A stretch of 64,000 nt of DNA from an uncultured Chitinophagales bacterium (GTDB lineage: Bacteria; Bacteroidota; Bacteroidia; Chitinophagales; UBA2359): positions 1-64,000 of the forward strand of contig CALBCY010000171.1 in the NCBI GenBank assembly GCA_937927195.1. Reading direction: 5' to 3'. This document shows positions 16,795 to 25,361 of this stretch, one piece after another; within the stretch, counting starts at the first letter, position 1; each line of letters starts with the position of its first letter. The notes under the pieces were generated by a model that ran no database searches, was not told the origin of the DNA, and saw nothing but the letters and a program-made list of their open reading frames with translations. A program made the translations under genes and the position numbers.

Positions 16795-18003
16795 ATGAAA
16801 ATCGCAATTATTGGAGGAGGGGCAGCGGGTTTCTTTTCAGCTATAAACGCTAAAGCAAATTATCCAGATTCTGAAGTTCAAATATTCGAAAAATCTCTGA
16901 AAATTTTATCCAAAGTAAAAATATCAGGAGGAGGAAGATGCAATGTAACCAATGGATGCAAGAATGTAAAAACCTTGTCAGAAGGCTATCCAAGAGGAGC
17001 AGCAAAGTTAAAAAAGGCTTTTAAGGTATTTGACAACAAAGATACTTGGAAATGGTTTGAAGAAAGGAATGTTCCGCTAAAAACAGAGCCAGACAATCGA
17101 GTCTTTCCAATCTCGAATGATTCGCAAAGCATCATCGACTGTCTTCTGGAACAGACCAGAACATTGAACATTCAAATTAGAATGCAAACCGGAATAAATG
17201 GCATCAAAGCCAAAGACAATAAAATAAATCTCACTCTAAAGGGAGACAAGATTGAGGAATTTGACAAAGTAATTGTTGCGACTGGTGGCTCACCAAAAAG
17301 AAGTGGATTTGATTGGTTAGCCGAGCTTGGTCATGAAATCATAGACCCATCGCCTTCCTTATTCACTTTTAATATGCCAAATGAACCCATTATAAAATTG
17401 ATGGGTGTAGTCGCAGAAAATGCCGCTGTCAGTATTCAAGGAACCAAGCTCAAATCTGATGGACCTTTACTAATAACACATTGGGGAATGAGCGGCCCTG
17501 CTATTCTAAAGCTATCGGCCTTCGGAGCAAGAATGCTAAAAGAGCGCAACTACGAATTCAAAGCACAAGTAAATTGGGTCAACGAAAACAACAATGAACT
17601 GATCTACCAAAAGTTGAATGAAATTTCATTGGAACACAATAAGAAAAAAATATCCTCTGTCAAACCCTACAAAATACGAGAACGTCTTTGGTTGTTCTTG
17701 CTTGAGAAACGAGGGCTTAATAAAGATAAAAAATGGGAAGAGCTCGGTAAAAAAGGTTTGAATAAAATTGTAAACATCTTATCTAATGATGTATATTCGG
17801 TTAAAGGCAAAACCACCTTTAAAGAGGAATTTGTTACCTGCGGAGGAATAAGTCTGGAATCCATTAACTTTAAAACCATGGAAAGTCTTTCTTGCCCCAA
17901 TCTGTATTTTGCAGGAGAAGTTCTGGACATTGATGGAATAACAGGAGGTTACAATTTCCAAGCTGCTTGGACTACCGCATTTATTGCAGGCATGTTGAAA
18001 TAG
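16795..18003 (+). CDS. HI0933/YhiN-family FAD-dependent oxidoreductase
   Basis: A cytoplasmic flavoprotein of 402 residues. The N-terminal dinucleotide-binding motif is IIGGGAAGFFSAINA. Family marks include KVKISGGGRCNVTNG, VATGGSPKRSG, THWGMSGPAILKLS and the C-terminal FAD-contact region FAGEVLDIDGITGGYNFQ. The family (YhiN, HI0933, BaiN-like) is abundant but poorly characterised; a BaiN-type role in bile acid reduction should not be assumed. The start chosen is ATG 16795, directly before the beta strand of the Rossmann fold and 9 bases after AAAGGAAA; an in-frame ATG at 16753 would add 14 non-conserved residues. Confidence 0.9.
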   Translation: MKIAIIGGGAAGFFSAINAKANYPDSEVQIFEKSLKILSKVKISGGGRCNVTNGCKNVKTLSEGYPRGAAKLKKAFKVFDNKDTWKWFEERNVPLKTEPDNRVFPISNDSQSIIDCLLEQTRTLNIQIRMQTGINGIKAKDNKINLTLKGDKIEEFDKVIVATGGSPKRSGFDWLAELGHEIIDPSPSLFTFNMPNEPIIKLMGVVAENAAVSIQGTKLKSDGPLLITHWGMSGPAILKLSAFGARMLKERNYEFKAQVNWVNENNNELIYQKLNEISLEHNKKKISSVKPYKIRERLWLFLLEKRGLNKDKKWEELGKKGLNKIVNILSNDVYSVKGKTTFKEEFVTCGGISLESINFKTMESLSCPNLYFAGEVLDIDGITGGYNFQAAWTTAFIAGMLK

Positions 18004-18259
18004 AAAAACCCTTTCTAAACTTGACAGGACAATACAAGATGCGCTAAATCACCTTGCTAAATTTTATTCTAATCATTTTGCACCTCACTTTCAGTTTTAT
18101 ACGTCATTTGAATCATGGTTCAATCTTGTCAAAGAAACAAGAATTGATATAAGAGTAAGAACTGGGAAAGTCAAGATAGCTTTAGATAGTATTTTAGGCA
18201 AAAGTACTAATGCTGATTCCAAGGGGTCAATAAAATTAAATGATTGAACATCTATACTT

Positions 18260-18700
18260 TTAATAACTTCTAAAACAGGAAAAGGACAATGAATCAATAA
18301 GACGTTTTTTATAGGATTTATAATCAAGTATTATACTTTTCTTAATCATTAGAAAAATGAAAATAATAGCGCAGTAAAGCAATAATTCCAAGACAAGAAA
18401 CTCATGTGCAATTATATAATAAAACAACATTAGTGCTAAACTTATAAAATACAATTTTCGAATATCCCTTCTCGTCTTTAGAGTTTGCATTTTATTATTA
18501 GTCAAATATCTTTTCCTCCTAGAAATCAATACAATTAAAAAGACAAAAAAAAGAACAATGAATACCAAGACTAAGGTAAAGACAAACTCAGAATTCAACC
18601 AACTTCCAGAACCGAAATACTCTAAGTTTGTACAAAATAATAGGAAAGCCAATAACTGAATTAAACAACCAATGACTAGAAAATAAAATGTTTTTTTCAT
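18260..18700 (-). CDS. Small integral membrane protein, unknown
   Basis: 146 residues with four predicted hydrophobic helices in two pairs (about 6-25, 38-60, 83-98 and 103-118), separated by a basic loop (RRKRYLTNNKMQTLKTRRDIRK). No family is recognised. The positive loop suggests a cytoplasmic middle. The C-terminal end is Ser/Phe/Arg. A second open frame (18097-18327, same strand) overlaps the end, so a frameshift there cannot be excluded. AT content is higher than in neighbouring genes. Confidence 0.5.
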   Translation of the reverse strand: MKKTFYFLVIGCLIQLLAFLLFCTNLEYFGSGSWLNSEFVFTLVLVFIVLFFVFLIVLISRRKRYLTNNKMQTLKTRRDIRKLYFISLALMLFYYIIAHEFLVLELLLYCAIIFIFLMIKKSIILDYKSYKKRLIDSLSFSCFRSY

Positions 18701-18810
18701 ACTTAATTCGTATCTTTTTTAAACCATAATTAATTTAGGCATTTACTGCTTAAAATAGTAAGAAATCATTTAATCTTATTCGCATTTAATCATAAAATCA
18801 TTCGATACAC

Positions 18811-19530
18811 ATGATCATTGGAATATTCACAGACATTCACGCAAATCTTCCTGCCTTGGAAAAATCCATCGAATTCTTCAAAAAACAGCATTGTGATGCG
18901 GTGGTTCACTTGGGTGATCTAATTGGAATGGGCCCCTACCCTAGAGAATGCGCTGAGCTGGCCCTGGCACAAAAAAACATGTCTTTCATCATGGGCAATC
19001 ACGACGAATGGTACGCACATGGAATAAAAAAGGTCCCCAATTACATGAAGAGCGGAGAATACAAACACCATCAATGGGTTCACAAACAATTAGGGAAAAA
19101 TCTAAAAAAGGAATTTCAAAAATGGCCTTGGTTTCTTAAAATTCACCTTGAAGGAAATTTCAAAATAGACTGCAGGCATTATGGATTAACAACCAATGAT
19201 CATAAAAAAAATAAGCTAAAAGGTTTCTTAAAAAAACACGAAGCCAAACAACTGGATAAATTATTTGACAATGTCGATGCCAATCTTGTTCTATACGGTC
19301 ATACCCATCAAAGCACGGATGAATCAGGAGTAAAACGATACATCAATCCAGGATCAGCGGGCTGTTACAACAAGGCTGAAGCAAAATTATTAATCATCAA
19401 AAGTGGGGATGGTAGAATAAAATTAGAGAAGCATCGAGTGAAATACGATGACGGTAAAATGATGGAAGAGTTTGAAATTCGCAAAGTTCCTGATAGAGAT
19501 TTAATAAAGAAAGTATTCATCATTCGATAG
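18811..19530 (+). CDS. YfcE/MJ0936-type metallophosphoesterase
   Basis: A 239-residue calcineurin-like phosphoesterase, probably cytoplasmic. Metal-binding motifs are all present: DIHAN (D-x-H), GDLIGMGP (GD), GNHDEWY (GNHD), a His after DCRHYG and GHTHQ. Family members hydrolyse phosphodiesters or phosphomonoesters using two metal ions; the natural substrate is usually unknown. The start ATG is immediately before the first strand (IIGIFTDIH). It is somewhat longer than the minimal family, with an extra segment before the last His motif (TTNDHKKNKLKGFLKKH). Confidence 0.88.
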   Translation: MIIGIFTDIHANLPALEKSIEFFKKQHCDAVVHLGDLIGMGPYPRECAELALAQKNMSFIMGNHDEWYAHGIKKVPNYMKSGEYKHHQWVHKQLGKNLKKEFQKWPWFLKIHLEGNFKIDCRHYGLTTNDHKKNKLKGFLKKHEAKQLDKLFDNVDANLVLYGHTHQSTDESGVKRYINPGSAGCYNKAEAKLLIIKSGDGRIKLEKHRVKYDDGKMMEEFEIRKVPDRDLIKKVFIIR

Positions 19531-19679
19531 TCAATTCTATTCATTGGTATAAGCCACTAGAATTGGATATACCACTGATTCATTTGTCCTGTAACTGAAC
19601 CAAAATTTCTTTTCTTCTGTTCTTCAATCATCACTTGATTCCTAGCCAAATGATCATTGGCCAGATAAAAAACTTTAAA

Positions 19680-20486
19680 ATGGAAAAAGAAGCAAAAAGA
19701 ATTCAGTCCAATATTCTAAAAGTTCGAAACCAAATTTTCAATTGTCCTGAAACCGAACTTTTAAAAAAGTCAGCTCCCAATAAATGGTCGAAAAAAGAAA
19801 TTCTCGGTCATCTGATAGATTCTGCAAGATTCAACCTCAACCGATTCACCCAAATTGCCAATCAGCCAGAACTTTATACTTACAAAACATATTATGGAGA
19901 TGAAGAAGTAATCCTCAACCAATATCAAAGCAGCGATCTTTATGAAATTGTAAACTTATGGCAAGCCATGAATCGCCAAATTTGCAAAACCATTCTCCAT
20001 TTCACGCAAGAAACACTAGCAAAAGAATTTATTTACAAACCAAGTTTAGGCAAGGATGGAATGAAAAGCCTTCACTGGTTAATCACCGACTACGTTGATC
20101 ACATGGATCATCACCTCCATCAAATTTTTGAAACTACAGAACCCAATCGAAAAGCCAATGAATTTCAATTTTCTAAAGATTCTGCCCTTCAAAAATTAAA
20201 GGACCACCATTCACCTTTCATTAATTTAATGAAATTTGCTGACCTTGAAATAGAGATTTATCAACCTAACAAAGTCGATCACCAAACACCTCACTCCAGA
20301 GATGAAATCTATTTCATCAGCAGCGGCTCAGGTGAATTTTATCTGGAAGGTAAGATCGTTCCCTTCAAAGAAAACGATGTCCTTTTTGTAAAAGCACAGG
20401 AAGAACACAGGTTTTTAAATTTCACAGAAGATTTCAGTACCTGGGTGGTATTTTACGGAAATGAAACAACAATAAATAAAGACTGA
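19680..20486 (+). CDS. DinB-like / cupin fusion protein
   Basis: 268 residues from the chosen ATG. The N-terminal part (to about 150) is a DinB/YfiT four-helix bundle: NKWSKKEILGHLIDSARFNLNRF carries the first metal His and DHMDHHLHQIF the second pair, as in YfiT-type metal-dependent hydrolases or thiol-transferases. The C-terminal part (about 175-265) is a cupin (HSRDEIYFISSGSGEFYLEG ... VKAQEEHRFLN). In most genomes the two are separate proteins. Starts at TTG 19635 and ATG 19650 are in frame, but ATG 19680 directly precedes the first helix. The stop is 10 bases before the acetyltransferase, so the two are probably co-transcribed. The substrate is unknown. Confidence 0.83.
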   Translation: MEKEAKRIQSNILKVRNQIFNCPETELLKKSAPNKWSKKEILGHLIDSARFNLNRFTQIANQPELYTYKTYYGDEEVILNQYQSSDLYEIVNLWQAMNRQICKTILHFTQETLAKEFIYKPSLGKDGMKSLHWLITDYVDHMDHHLHQIFETTEPNRKANEFQFSKDSALQKLKDHHSPFINLMKFADLEIEIYQPNKVDHQTPHSRDEIYFISSGSGEFYLEGKIVPFKENDVLFVKAQEEHRFLNFTEDFSTWVVFYGNETTINKD

Positions 20487-20496
20487 AGCTAAGCAA

Positions 20497-21069
20497 ATGG
20501 GAACGGCACAAAATTATTTCAATCAAGAATCAAAGCGTCTAGTGTATCGAAAATTGACGCTCGAAGACATTCCTAGTTGGGAACCCTTCTTTATAAACAA
20601 TGACCGACTAGCTTATATGGGAATCCAGCTTGATCTAAATTTTAAAACTCAAGCAAGGAACTGGGTAGAAAAACAATTAAAAAGGTATGAATCTCCTTTT
20701 CAAGGCCACCTTGCTGTCATAGAAAAAGCAAGCAATACTTTCATAGGCATGGCAGGACTTTTTCCACGTGAAATAAAGGAACAAAAGGACGACTCACTCA
20801 ACCTTGACTTTCACAAGGACGCTTGCCGCAAAGAATATGAAGTCGCCTATTCATTGCTCCCCAAATATTGGGGCAAAGGCTTTGGTACTGAAATGGCACA
20901 GCAAATAAAGAGCTTTGGAATCGCTAATCAAGTTGCAAAGCGCTATGTTTCGATCATTCATAAGGAAAATACCGCATCGATGAATGTTGCCAAAAAAAAT
21001 GGGATGGAGGTCCTTTACGAAGCTGTCTTTGAGGGGATGCCCGTCTTTGTTTATGGAATAGAAGTTTAG
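20497..21069 (+). CDS. GNAT-family N-acetyltransferase (RimJ/RimL type)
   Basis: A 190-residue acetyl-CoA-dependent acetyltransferase. Features: N-terminal LVYRKLTLEDIPSWEPFF, the core VAYSLLPKYWGKGFGTEMAQQI with the acetyl-CoA pyrophosphate loop (R/Q-x-x-G-x-G/A, here KGFGT), and VSIIHKENTASMNVAKKNGMEVL, the typical end of RimJ/RimL-like enzymes that modify protein N-termini or small molecules. The acceptor is unknown. The ATG used lies 10 bases past the DinB-cupin stop, suggesting one operon. Confidence 0.88.
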   Translation: MGTAQNYFNQESKRLVYRKLTLEDIPSWEPFFINNDRLAYMGIQLDLNFKTQARNWVEKQLKRYESPFQGHLAVIEKASNTFIGMAGLFPREIKEQKDDSLNLDFHKDACRKEYEVAYSLLPKYWGKGFGTEMAQQIKSFGIANQVAKRYVSIIHKENTASMNVAKKNGMEVLYEAVFEGMPVFVYGIEV

Positions 21070-21409
21070 CCCTCTTTTCACTAGATGCTTCGTAAAATCT
21101 AGATAGCAAGCCTTCTCCCCCCTATCCTCTCAACAAGCAATGACTAAATTAATTCAATTTTAAACGATGGTTTTTTAATACAGTCTTAATACTTTTGAGA
21201 TTGAATTTAATCAATCACCAATTTGAAAATAAATAACTATCTTAAGCTGAATTACTAAGCTTATTTACAATAATAAAATACATATACTTATAAAATAACA
21301 CGTTTTCTAAGCTCAAATTTTAAGTGAAATAAATTTTTATGTTAATTAATAACACTTAATACATATATACATTTTTATATGTGGGGTCAGAATCGCAAAA
21401 ACCAATTAA
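21070..21409. other. 340-base intergenic region
   Basis: Very AT-rich with many T/A runs (for example ATACATATATACATTTTTATATG near 21360). No gene or clear terminator is visible. Confidence 0.4.
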
Positions 21410-22372
21410 ATGAATAAACCAATATTAATCCTATTTCTCTCTTTCTTTAGCCTAAGTATTTTTGCTCAAACGCATCAATTTGTTCCAAATTGGAAAAAAG
21501 GGGAAACCAAAACCATGACCAGGATTCTGATAGAGCAAGACTATATTGAAGGCGAATTGAATAAGGAAGAGAGTGATACGGCTACTGCGGTTTTCACCAT
21601 TCTCGCTGATTCCAAAGAATCTGTAACAATGCAAATTCTACAAGCCAATTTGGCAATGGCTTCAGCCAGAGAAATGAGTGAAAACATAGAAGAAGCACTT
21701 CCTGAATATGCCCAACTTCCAGTAATCATCAAAGTAGATAAAAAAACTGGTGAAAGGACATTGGAAAATTGGGAAGAGCACAAAAAAATGTACGAAGAAG
21801 GAATTGGTAAAATTGGAGAAATCTTAGTTAAAGAAGATCCTGATGTCGCAGGCTACTTAGATTTAATGCTGACTCCTTTTGAATCTCTTTACGAATCTGA
21901 AGAAAGTTTATTGGGAAGCATTGAAACGGAGTATGGATTTCTTTTCATTCCTTTTAGCCATGAATACACAATAGGAAAAACAATAGAAATAGAAGAGTCT
22001 ACAGAAAATCCGTTGAATCCTAGTATGCAGATTGGATCATTAACTAAATTAAAATTGGAATCACTTGATGAAAAATCTGGAATGGCCAAAATAGAGCAAG
22101 AAGTCATTCTAGACATGTCTGAATTTGTTAAAATGATCAAAGGCTTGATGATGTCTATGGGGGAAACCATGGGAGTAGAAGACAGCACCATGGAAAAACA
22201 AAAGAAAGAAATGGAAGAATTTTCGATGGACATGACCAATGTTCAGACCATTGAATACAACACCAAGTCGTCATGGCCAGAAAAAGTTTCTGTTCTTGCT
22301 AGATTGGAAGGATATGATCCAAAAGAAGGTAAAAGACTAACCTTAATAACTTCAGTTATTGATTTAAAATAA
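21410..22372 (+). CDS. Secreted protein of unknown function, Bacteroidota-type
   Basis: 320 residues: signal peptide (LILFLSFFSLSIFAQ), then an all-beta-looking body with alternating polar and hydrophobic strands and a Met-rich acidic helix (FVKMIKGLMMSMGETMGVED; MEKQKKEMEEFSMDM). No enzyme motif is seen. The phrase NWKKGETKTMT near the N-terminus and the final LEGYDPKEGKRLTLITSVI resemble secreted hypothetical proteins of this phylum that I cannot name with confidence. It is monocistronic and followed by a long imperfect hairpin. Confidence 0.75.
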   Translation: MNKPILILFLSFFSLSIFAQTHQFVPNWKKGETKTMTRILIEQDYIEGELNKEESDTATAVFTILADSKESVTMQILQANLAMASAREMSENIEEALPEYAQLPVIIKVDKKTGERTLENWEEHKKMYEEGIGKIGEILVKEDPDVAGYLDLMLTPFESLYESEESLLGSIETEYGFLFIPFSHEYTIGKTIEIEESTENPLNPSMQIGSLTKLKLESLDEKSGMAKIEQEVILDMSEFVKMIKGLMMSMGETMGVEDSTMEKQKKEMEEFSMDMTNVQTIEYNTKSSWPEKVSVLARLEGYDPKEGKRLTLITSVIDLK

Positions 22373-22383
22373 GATCAATTCAG

Positions 22384-22465
22384 AATTTAGACGCTACCTA
22401 TTAGAATGCAATGCATTACGGAAATATCGTACTGCGTAAAGCTCTAATAGGTGGTGTCTGAAATT
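22384..22465. repeat. Long imperfect hairpin after the secreted protein gene
   Basis: The segment 22384-22405 pairs with 22443-22465 (about 20 of 22 positions), enclosing a loop with its own palindrome AATGCATT. No U-run follows, so it is a weak terminator candidate; a structured RNA end or a small mobile repeat is equally possible. The rest of 22466-22675 holds short direct repeats (CTAGACAACAGATG / CTAGATAACAGATT) and no gene. Confidence 0.5.
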
Positions 22466-22675
22466 TGCTTGATTACAACTAGACAACAGATGCTAGATAA
22501 CAGATTTTAGAAATCAGAATCCGATGGACTGTAAATATTTTAACGATACAATTTTTAACAATACAATGCTTTGCATTTTTCAAAAAATCTTAAGTCTGGT
22601 CGGCACTTCGATAAAATCTAATCTATAGACCAAAGATTCGATAGGTCTAGTCGTCAATTCAAATCCCCTCTGATT

Positions 22676-23266
22676 ATGAAAAAGGAAATAGTCTTACAAT
22701 CAGTTATGATCTTTTTATCAGTTTTCTTAGGCATCATGGCTGGCAACTGGAATCAGAATAGGCAGGATCATCAAAGAACTAAAAATTTTATAAAAAATTT
22801 GATTGTTGAATTTGAAAGCAATAAATCAAAAATCGAAAAGTCTATCCCTTATCATACCAAATTAGAATCGGTGGGAGACAGCTTGTTTAATAATCTAAGT
22901 AAAGCGGAACTGAGTAAACCTTTGATGGAAATAGGTGGTTTCTCAATGGTTAAACAATGGAAAGGACTTGGGCTGGCTCCTGGCGAAAATTCCGTTTTCC
23001 AATCAGGTAATTATGGTGGAATATTCGAAAACATTCCCATCGAATTGCTTACAAAAATCTCAAAACTAAAATTCTATCAAGACGAATATCACCGCTTCTC
23101 TCAATCCATAGGTGATAAACTGCTCAACATCAATGCAGAAACCAAACTGATTGATTTTGCAATATTGATTGAAATACTAGGTTCGGATATGAAAAACCTT
23201 GAAATAGGAATGGTCAAGGCTTACCAAGAAGTCATTGACTTAATGAAAACAACTAAAATAGACTAA
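22676..23266 (+). CDS. Membrane-anchored protein of unknown function (DUF6090-like layout)
   Basis: 196 residues. One N-terminal membrane helix (VLQSVMIFLSVFLGIMAG), directly followed by NWNQNRQDHQRTKNFIKNL, then a mostly helical soluble part. This helix-then-NWN layout is shared with a widespread Bacteroidota family of small single-helix proteins (DUF6090-like). That assignment is by appearance only. The soluble part probably faces the periplasm. It is convergent with the neighbouring histidine kinase; only 14 bases separate the two stop codons. Confidence 0.65.
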   Translation: MKKEIVLQSVMIFLSVFLGIMAGNWNQNRQDHQRTKNFIKNLIVEFESNKSKIEKSIPYHTKLESVGDSLFNNLSKAELSKPLMEIGGFSMVKQWKGLGLAPGENSVFQSGNYGGIFENIPIELLTKISKLKFYQDEYHRFSQSIGDKLLNINAETKLIDFAILIEILGSDMKNLEIGMVKAYQEVIDLMKTTKID

Positions 23267-23280
23267 TAAAGCAAAAATAG

Positions 23281-24579
23281 TTAATACTGTTCTTCTAAAA
23301 CTTCTAAAGGCAAGCTAACAGTGAATTCAGAATATTTTCCTAATTCAGATTTGATTGTTATTTCTCCCTTGTACTTTTCTATGATTTTAACGCATAAACC
23401 GAGTCCCAATCCTGTTCCCTTGTACTCCGTAGAATTGTGCAGTCTTTTAAAAAATTGAAAGATGCTTTTTTGATTTTCTTTTGCTATACCGATTCCATTG
23501 TCCTTGACTTTAATGCTTAAAAAACCATTTGCTTTTTTTGCATTTATTTCTATAACAGGATATTCTGATGTATTGTATTTCAATCCATTTTGAATCAAGT
23601 TTTGGAATACAATAATAAAGTCAGTTTCAGAGCCTACAAAGTATGGCAAAAATCCACTTATTACTTTAACATTTTTCTCTTTTATCTCCCTGTTAAGATT
23701 CAACAGCACTTTATCCAACACCTTGTTAAGATCAATAGGTTCAAAATTTCCTGTATCATTGTCCACAGTTGAAATTTCCAAGACCCCCTCAATTAGCTCG
23801 TTTAATTGAGTAGCACTTTTATGGGTAAAGTCTAGATACTCATCAATTTTATCGAAATGCATTTTATCATAATCCCTACGAATCAAACCAAGGAAATTGA
23901 GGATATTACGAACAGGAGATTTCAAATCATGAGAAGCAATATAATTGAACCGTTCAAGCTCATTGGTCTTTCTAGTCAATTCACGGTTTTTATCCAATAA
24001 ATTTTTAATATAAATTTCTTTTCGCATTTCATAAATGCTGATCATTAAAAATATCCACCCCAAGCAAACAGTAAAAACAAAAAGCTCATCCAAGGGATAA
24101 TCTCTAAGCCCAAATATTGGACCATAGAAGGTTACATAAATAGTTGGGAGTGCATACAATAAGAAATTATAGAACAGAACAAAATTTCTAAACTTTGGTC
24201 TCTTGTGGAAAAGTAAATAACTGATTAAAATTTCAGTAGCTCCCACAATGCTTTGGCCAAAATTTCCACCAATCGCAATTATAGAAAAGACATACCATAG
24301 AGGAATAATAAAACCAAAATGCAATCGGGCTAAGTTCACCAATCCAAAATGATGAAATACTAAAATCAGAGAAAAATCAAGCGCAATGAAGCCATTGATT
24401 CCTACGTAAAGGTAGTCATCAGTAAAAAGGAGAGATAGAACAAGAAAAAAAATGCCACCAACCGAAGACAGTGTGCTGATCACATTCAACATGCTTGTTA
24501 ACTGATTGTCAATATCTTCTTCATCAGGCTTGCGGCCTCTTGTCCAGATAAAATTGAATATTTTTTGGATTAAATTCAA
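23281..24579 (-). CDS. Membrane sensor histidine kinase with multi-helix N-terminus
   Basis: 432 residues. About six hydrophobic helices (about 35-182) form an integral-membrane sensor without a large periplasmic domain. A short coiled coil leads into HisKA with phosphoacceptor His217 in IASHDLKSPVRNI. The HATPase domain has NLIQNGLKYN, DNGIGIAKENQ and GTGLGLGLCV. It resembles the kinase half of the TPR kinase at 13575-15659. No response regulator is adjacent. The sensor domain suggests a membrane-soluble or membrane-state signal, which is inference. Confidence 0.9.
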   Translation of the reverse strand: MNLIQKIFNFIWTRGRKPDEEDIDNQLTSMLNVISTLSSVGGIFFLVLSLLFTDDYLYVGINGFIALDFSLILVFHHFGLVNLARLHFGFIIPLWYVFSIIAIGGNFGQSIVGATEILISYLLFHKRPKFRNFVLFYNFLLYALPTIYVTFYGPIFGLRDYPLDELFVFTVCLGWIFLMISIYEMRKEIYIKNLLDKNRELTRKTNELERFNYIASHDLKSPVRNILNFLGLIRRDYDKMHFDKIDEYLDFTHKSATQLNELIEGVLEISTVDNDTGNFEPIDLNKVLDKVLLNLNREIKEKNVKVISGFLPYFVGSETDFIIVFQNLIQNGLKYNTSEYPVIEINAKKANGFLSIKVKDNGIGIAKENQKSIFQFFKRLHNSTEYKGTGLGLGLCVKIIEKYKGEITIKSELGKYSEFTVSLPLEVLEEQY

Positions 24580-24840
24580 GTTTCGTAAACTGATGAAAAA
24601 ATTTCACAATTGCTTTATCTATTATATACTACTTTGTCTTTTTATATGTTTTGAAATTTATTGACTTTATTTGGAAAGGTTTCTATTGTTTGATAAAACT
24701 ACAGGACATGAGTATATTCAATTAACAAACAATACAAATTCCCAAAATGGGAAATTACATTTTCGACATTTGGTTTTCACCTTTCTGTTCGCATGAACCA
24801 AGAACAATTCTACTCATCAAAAATATATTTAAAAAGCAAA

Positions 24841-24947
24841 GGGAGTGGGATCGGTTCGCCGATGCGATCGAACCCACTCCTTAGTTAAAAGCGGAGGGAG
24901 TGAGAGCGGTTCGCCGATGCGACGAACCCACTCCTTATAATAGCGGA
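24841..24947 (-). repeat. Two tandem partial copies of the tRNA-Ser 3' part with inserted hairpins
   Basis: Unit A (24841-24895) and unit B (24896-24947) each begin GGGAGTG and end GCGGA like the real tRNA-Ser 3' part starting near 24945. In both, the T-loop is split by about 16 bases (core CGGTTCGCCGATGCGA). Read on the minus strand each unit folds into a stem GGAGTGGG / CCCACTCC; in unit B the partner is CTCACTCC, which keeps pairing through a G:U. Unit A also retains the variable-arm bases CCTTAGTTAAAAG. Not functional tRNAs. Confidence 0.75.
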
Positions 24948-25036
24948 GGGAGTGGGATTCGAACCCACACCTTAGTTAAAAGAGAACGGTTTTCAAGACC
25001 GCGTCCGGTACCCAGAATCTTTCGGAGAACCCCTCC
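24944..25036 (-). tRNA. tRNA-Ser (anticodon UGA)
   Basis: Minus strand. The acceptor GGAGGGG pairs with TCCCTCC, discriminator G. The anticodon arm GCGGT-CTTGAAA-ACCGT gives anticodon TGA (reads UCA-type serine codons). The variable region is long (about 17 bases), as expected for class II serine tRNA, and the T arm is GTGGG-TTCGAAT-CCCAC. CCA is not encoded. The D arm is unusual: a 4-bp stem TCCG/CGGA closes a loop of about 15 bases, longer than normal, though GGGTA is present to provide the conserved G18-G19. The gene looks usable, but the D arm lowers confidence. Confidence 0.85.
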
Positions 25037-25166
25037 ATTGTTTTGAAATTCGCTTGATGTGAATCGGTTTACAATTCCAACAATTGAATACAAAAATTTG
25101 AATTAAAACAACATGCCAAATTTCATTTATACCATACAAGTATATTCATTTAATACGAATTGAATT

Positions 25167-25301
25167 ATAAAATGTCGTACTGGATATGATGATAAAATTG
25201 ATCAAGGCCGAGGCGAAAAACGTAGTTCTAGCCATAGCTAAAACGAGGCTTTTCAACGAAGGCATTTGATTAATTTTAATCATTTATGTGCGACATTTTA
25301 T
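25167..25301. mobile_element. 135-bp nested-palindrome element (MITE-like)
   Basis: Ends are inverted repeats: ATAAAATGTCGTAC (25167-25180) and GTGCGACATTTTAT (25288-25301), extended inward by imperfect pairing (TTGATCAA / TTGATTAA). The core is a second inverted repeat around 25204-25263 (GGCCGAGGCGAAAAACG facing AGGCTTTTCAACGAAGGC). No coding capacity. Size and structure fit a miniature inverted-repeat element or a REP-like structured repeat. Only one copy is in the window, so mobility is inference. Confidence 0.6.
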
Positions 25302-25361
25302 GGTTTAAATCGTACAAAATAGTTTAAAATAGCCTTCAAAGCTGAAAGTCAAATATTGGCC

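Noticed and set aside
18097-18327. 76-codon minus-strand frame overlapping the end of the 18260-18700 gene
   Set aside because: Could be the continuation after a frameshift, but there is no start context or recognisable family; kept only as a note on the membrane-protein gene.
24841-24947. Two short repeats as a CRISPR array
   Set aside because: Units are unequal (55 and 52 bases), have no spacer pattern, match the tRNA tail, and no cas gene is present.
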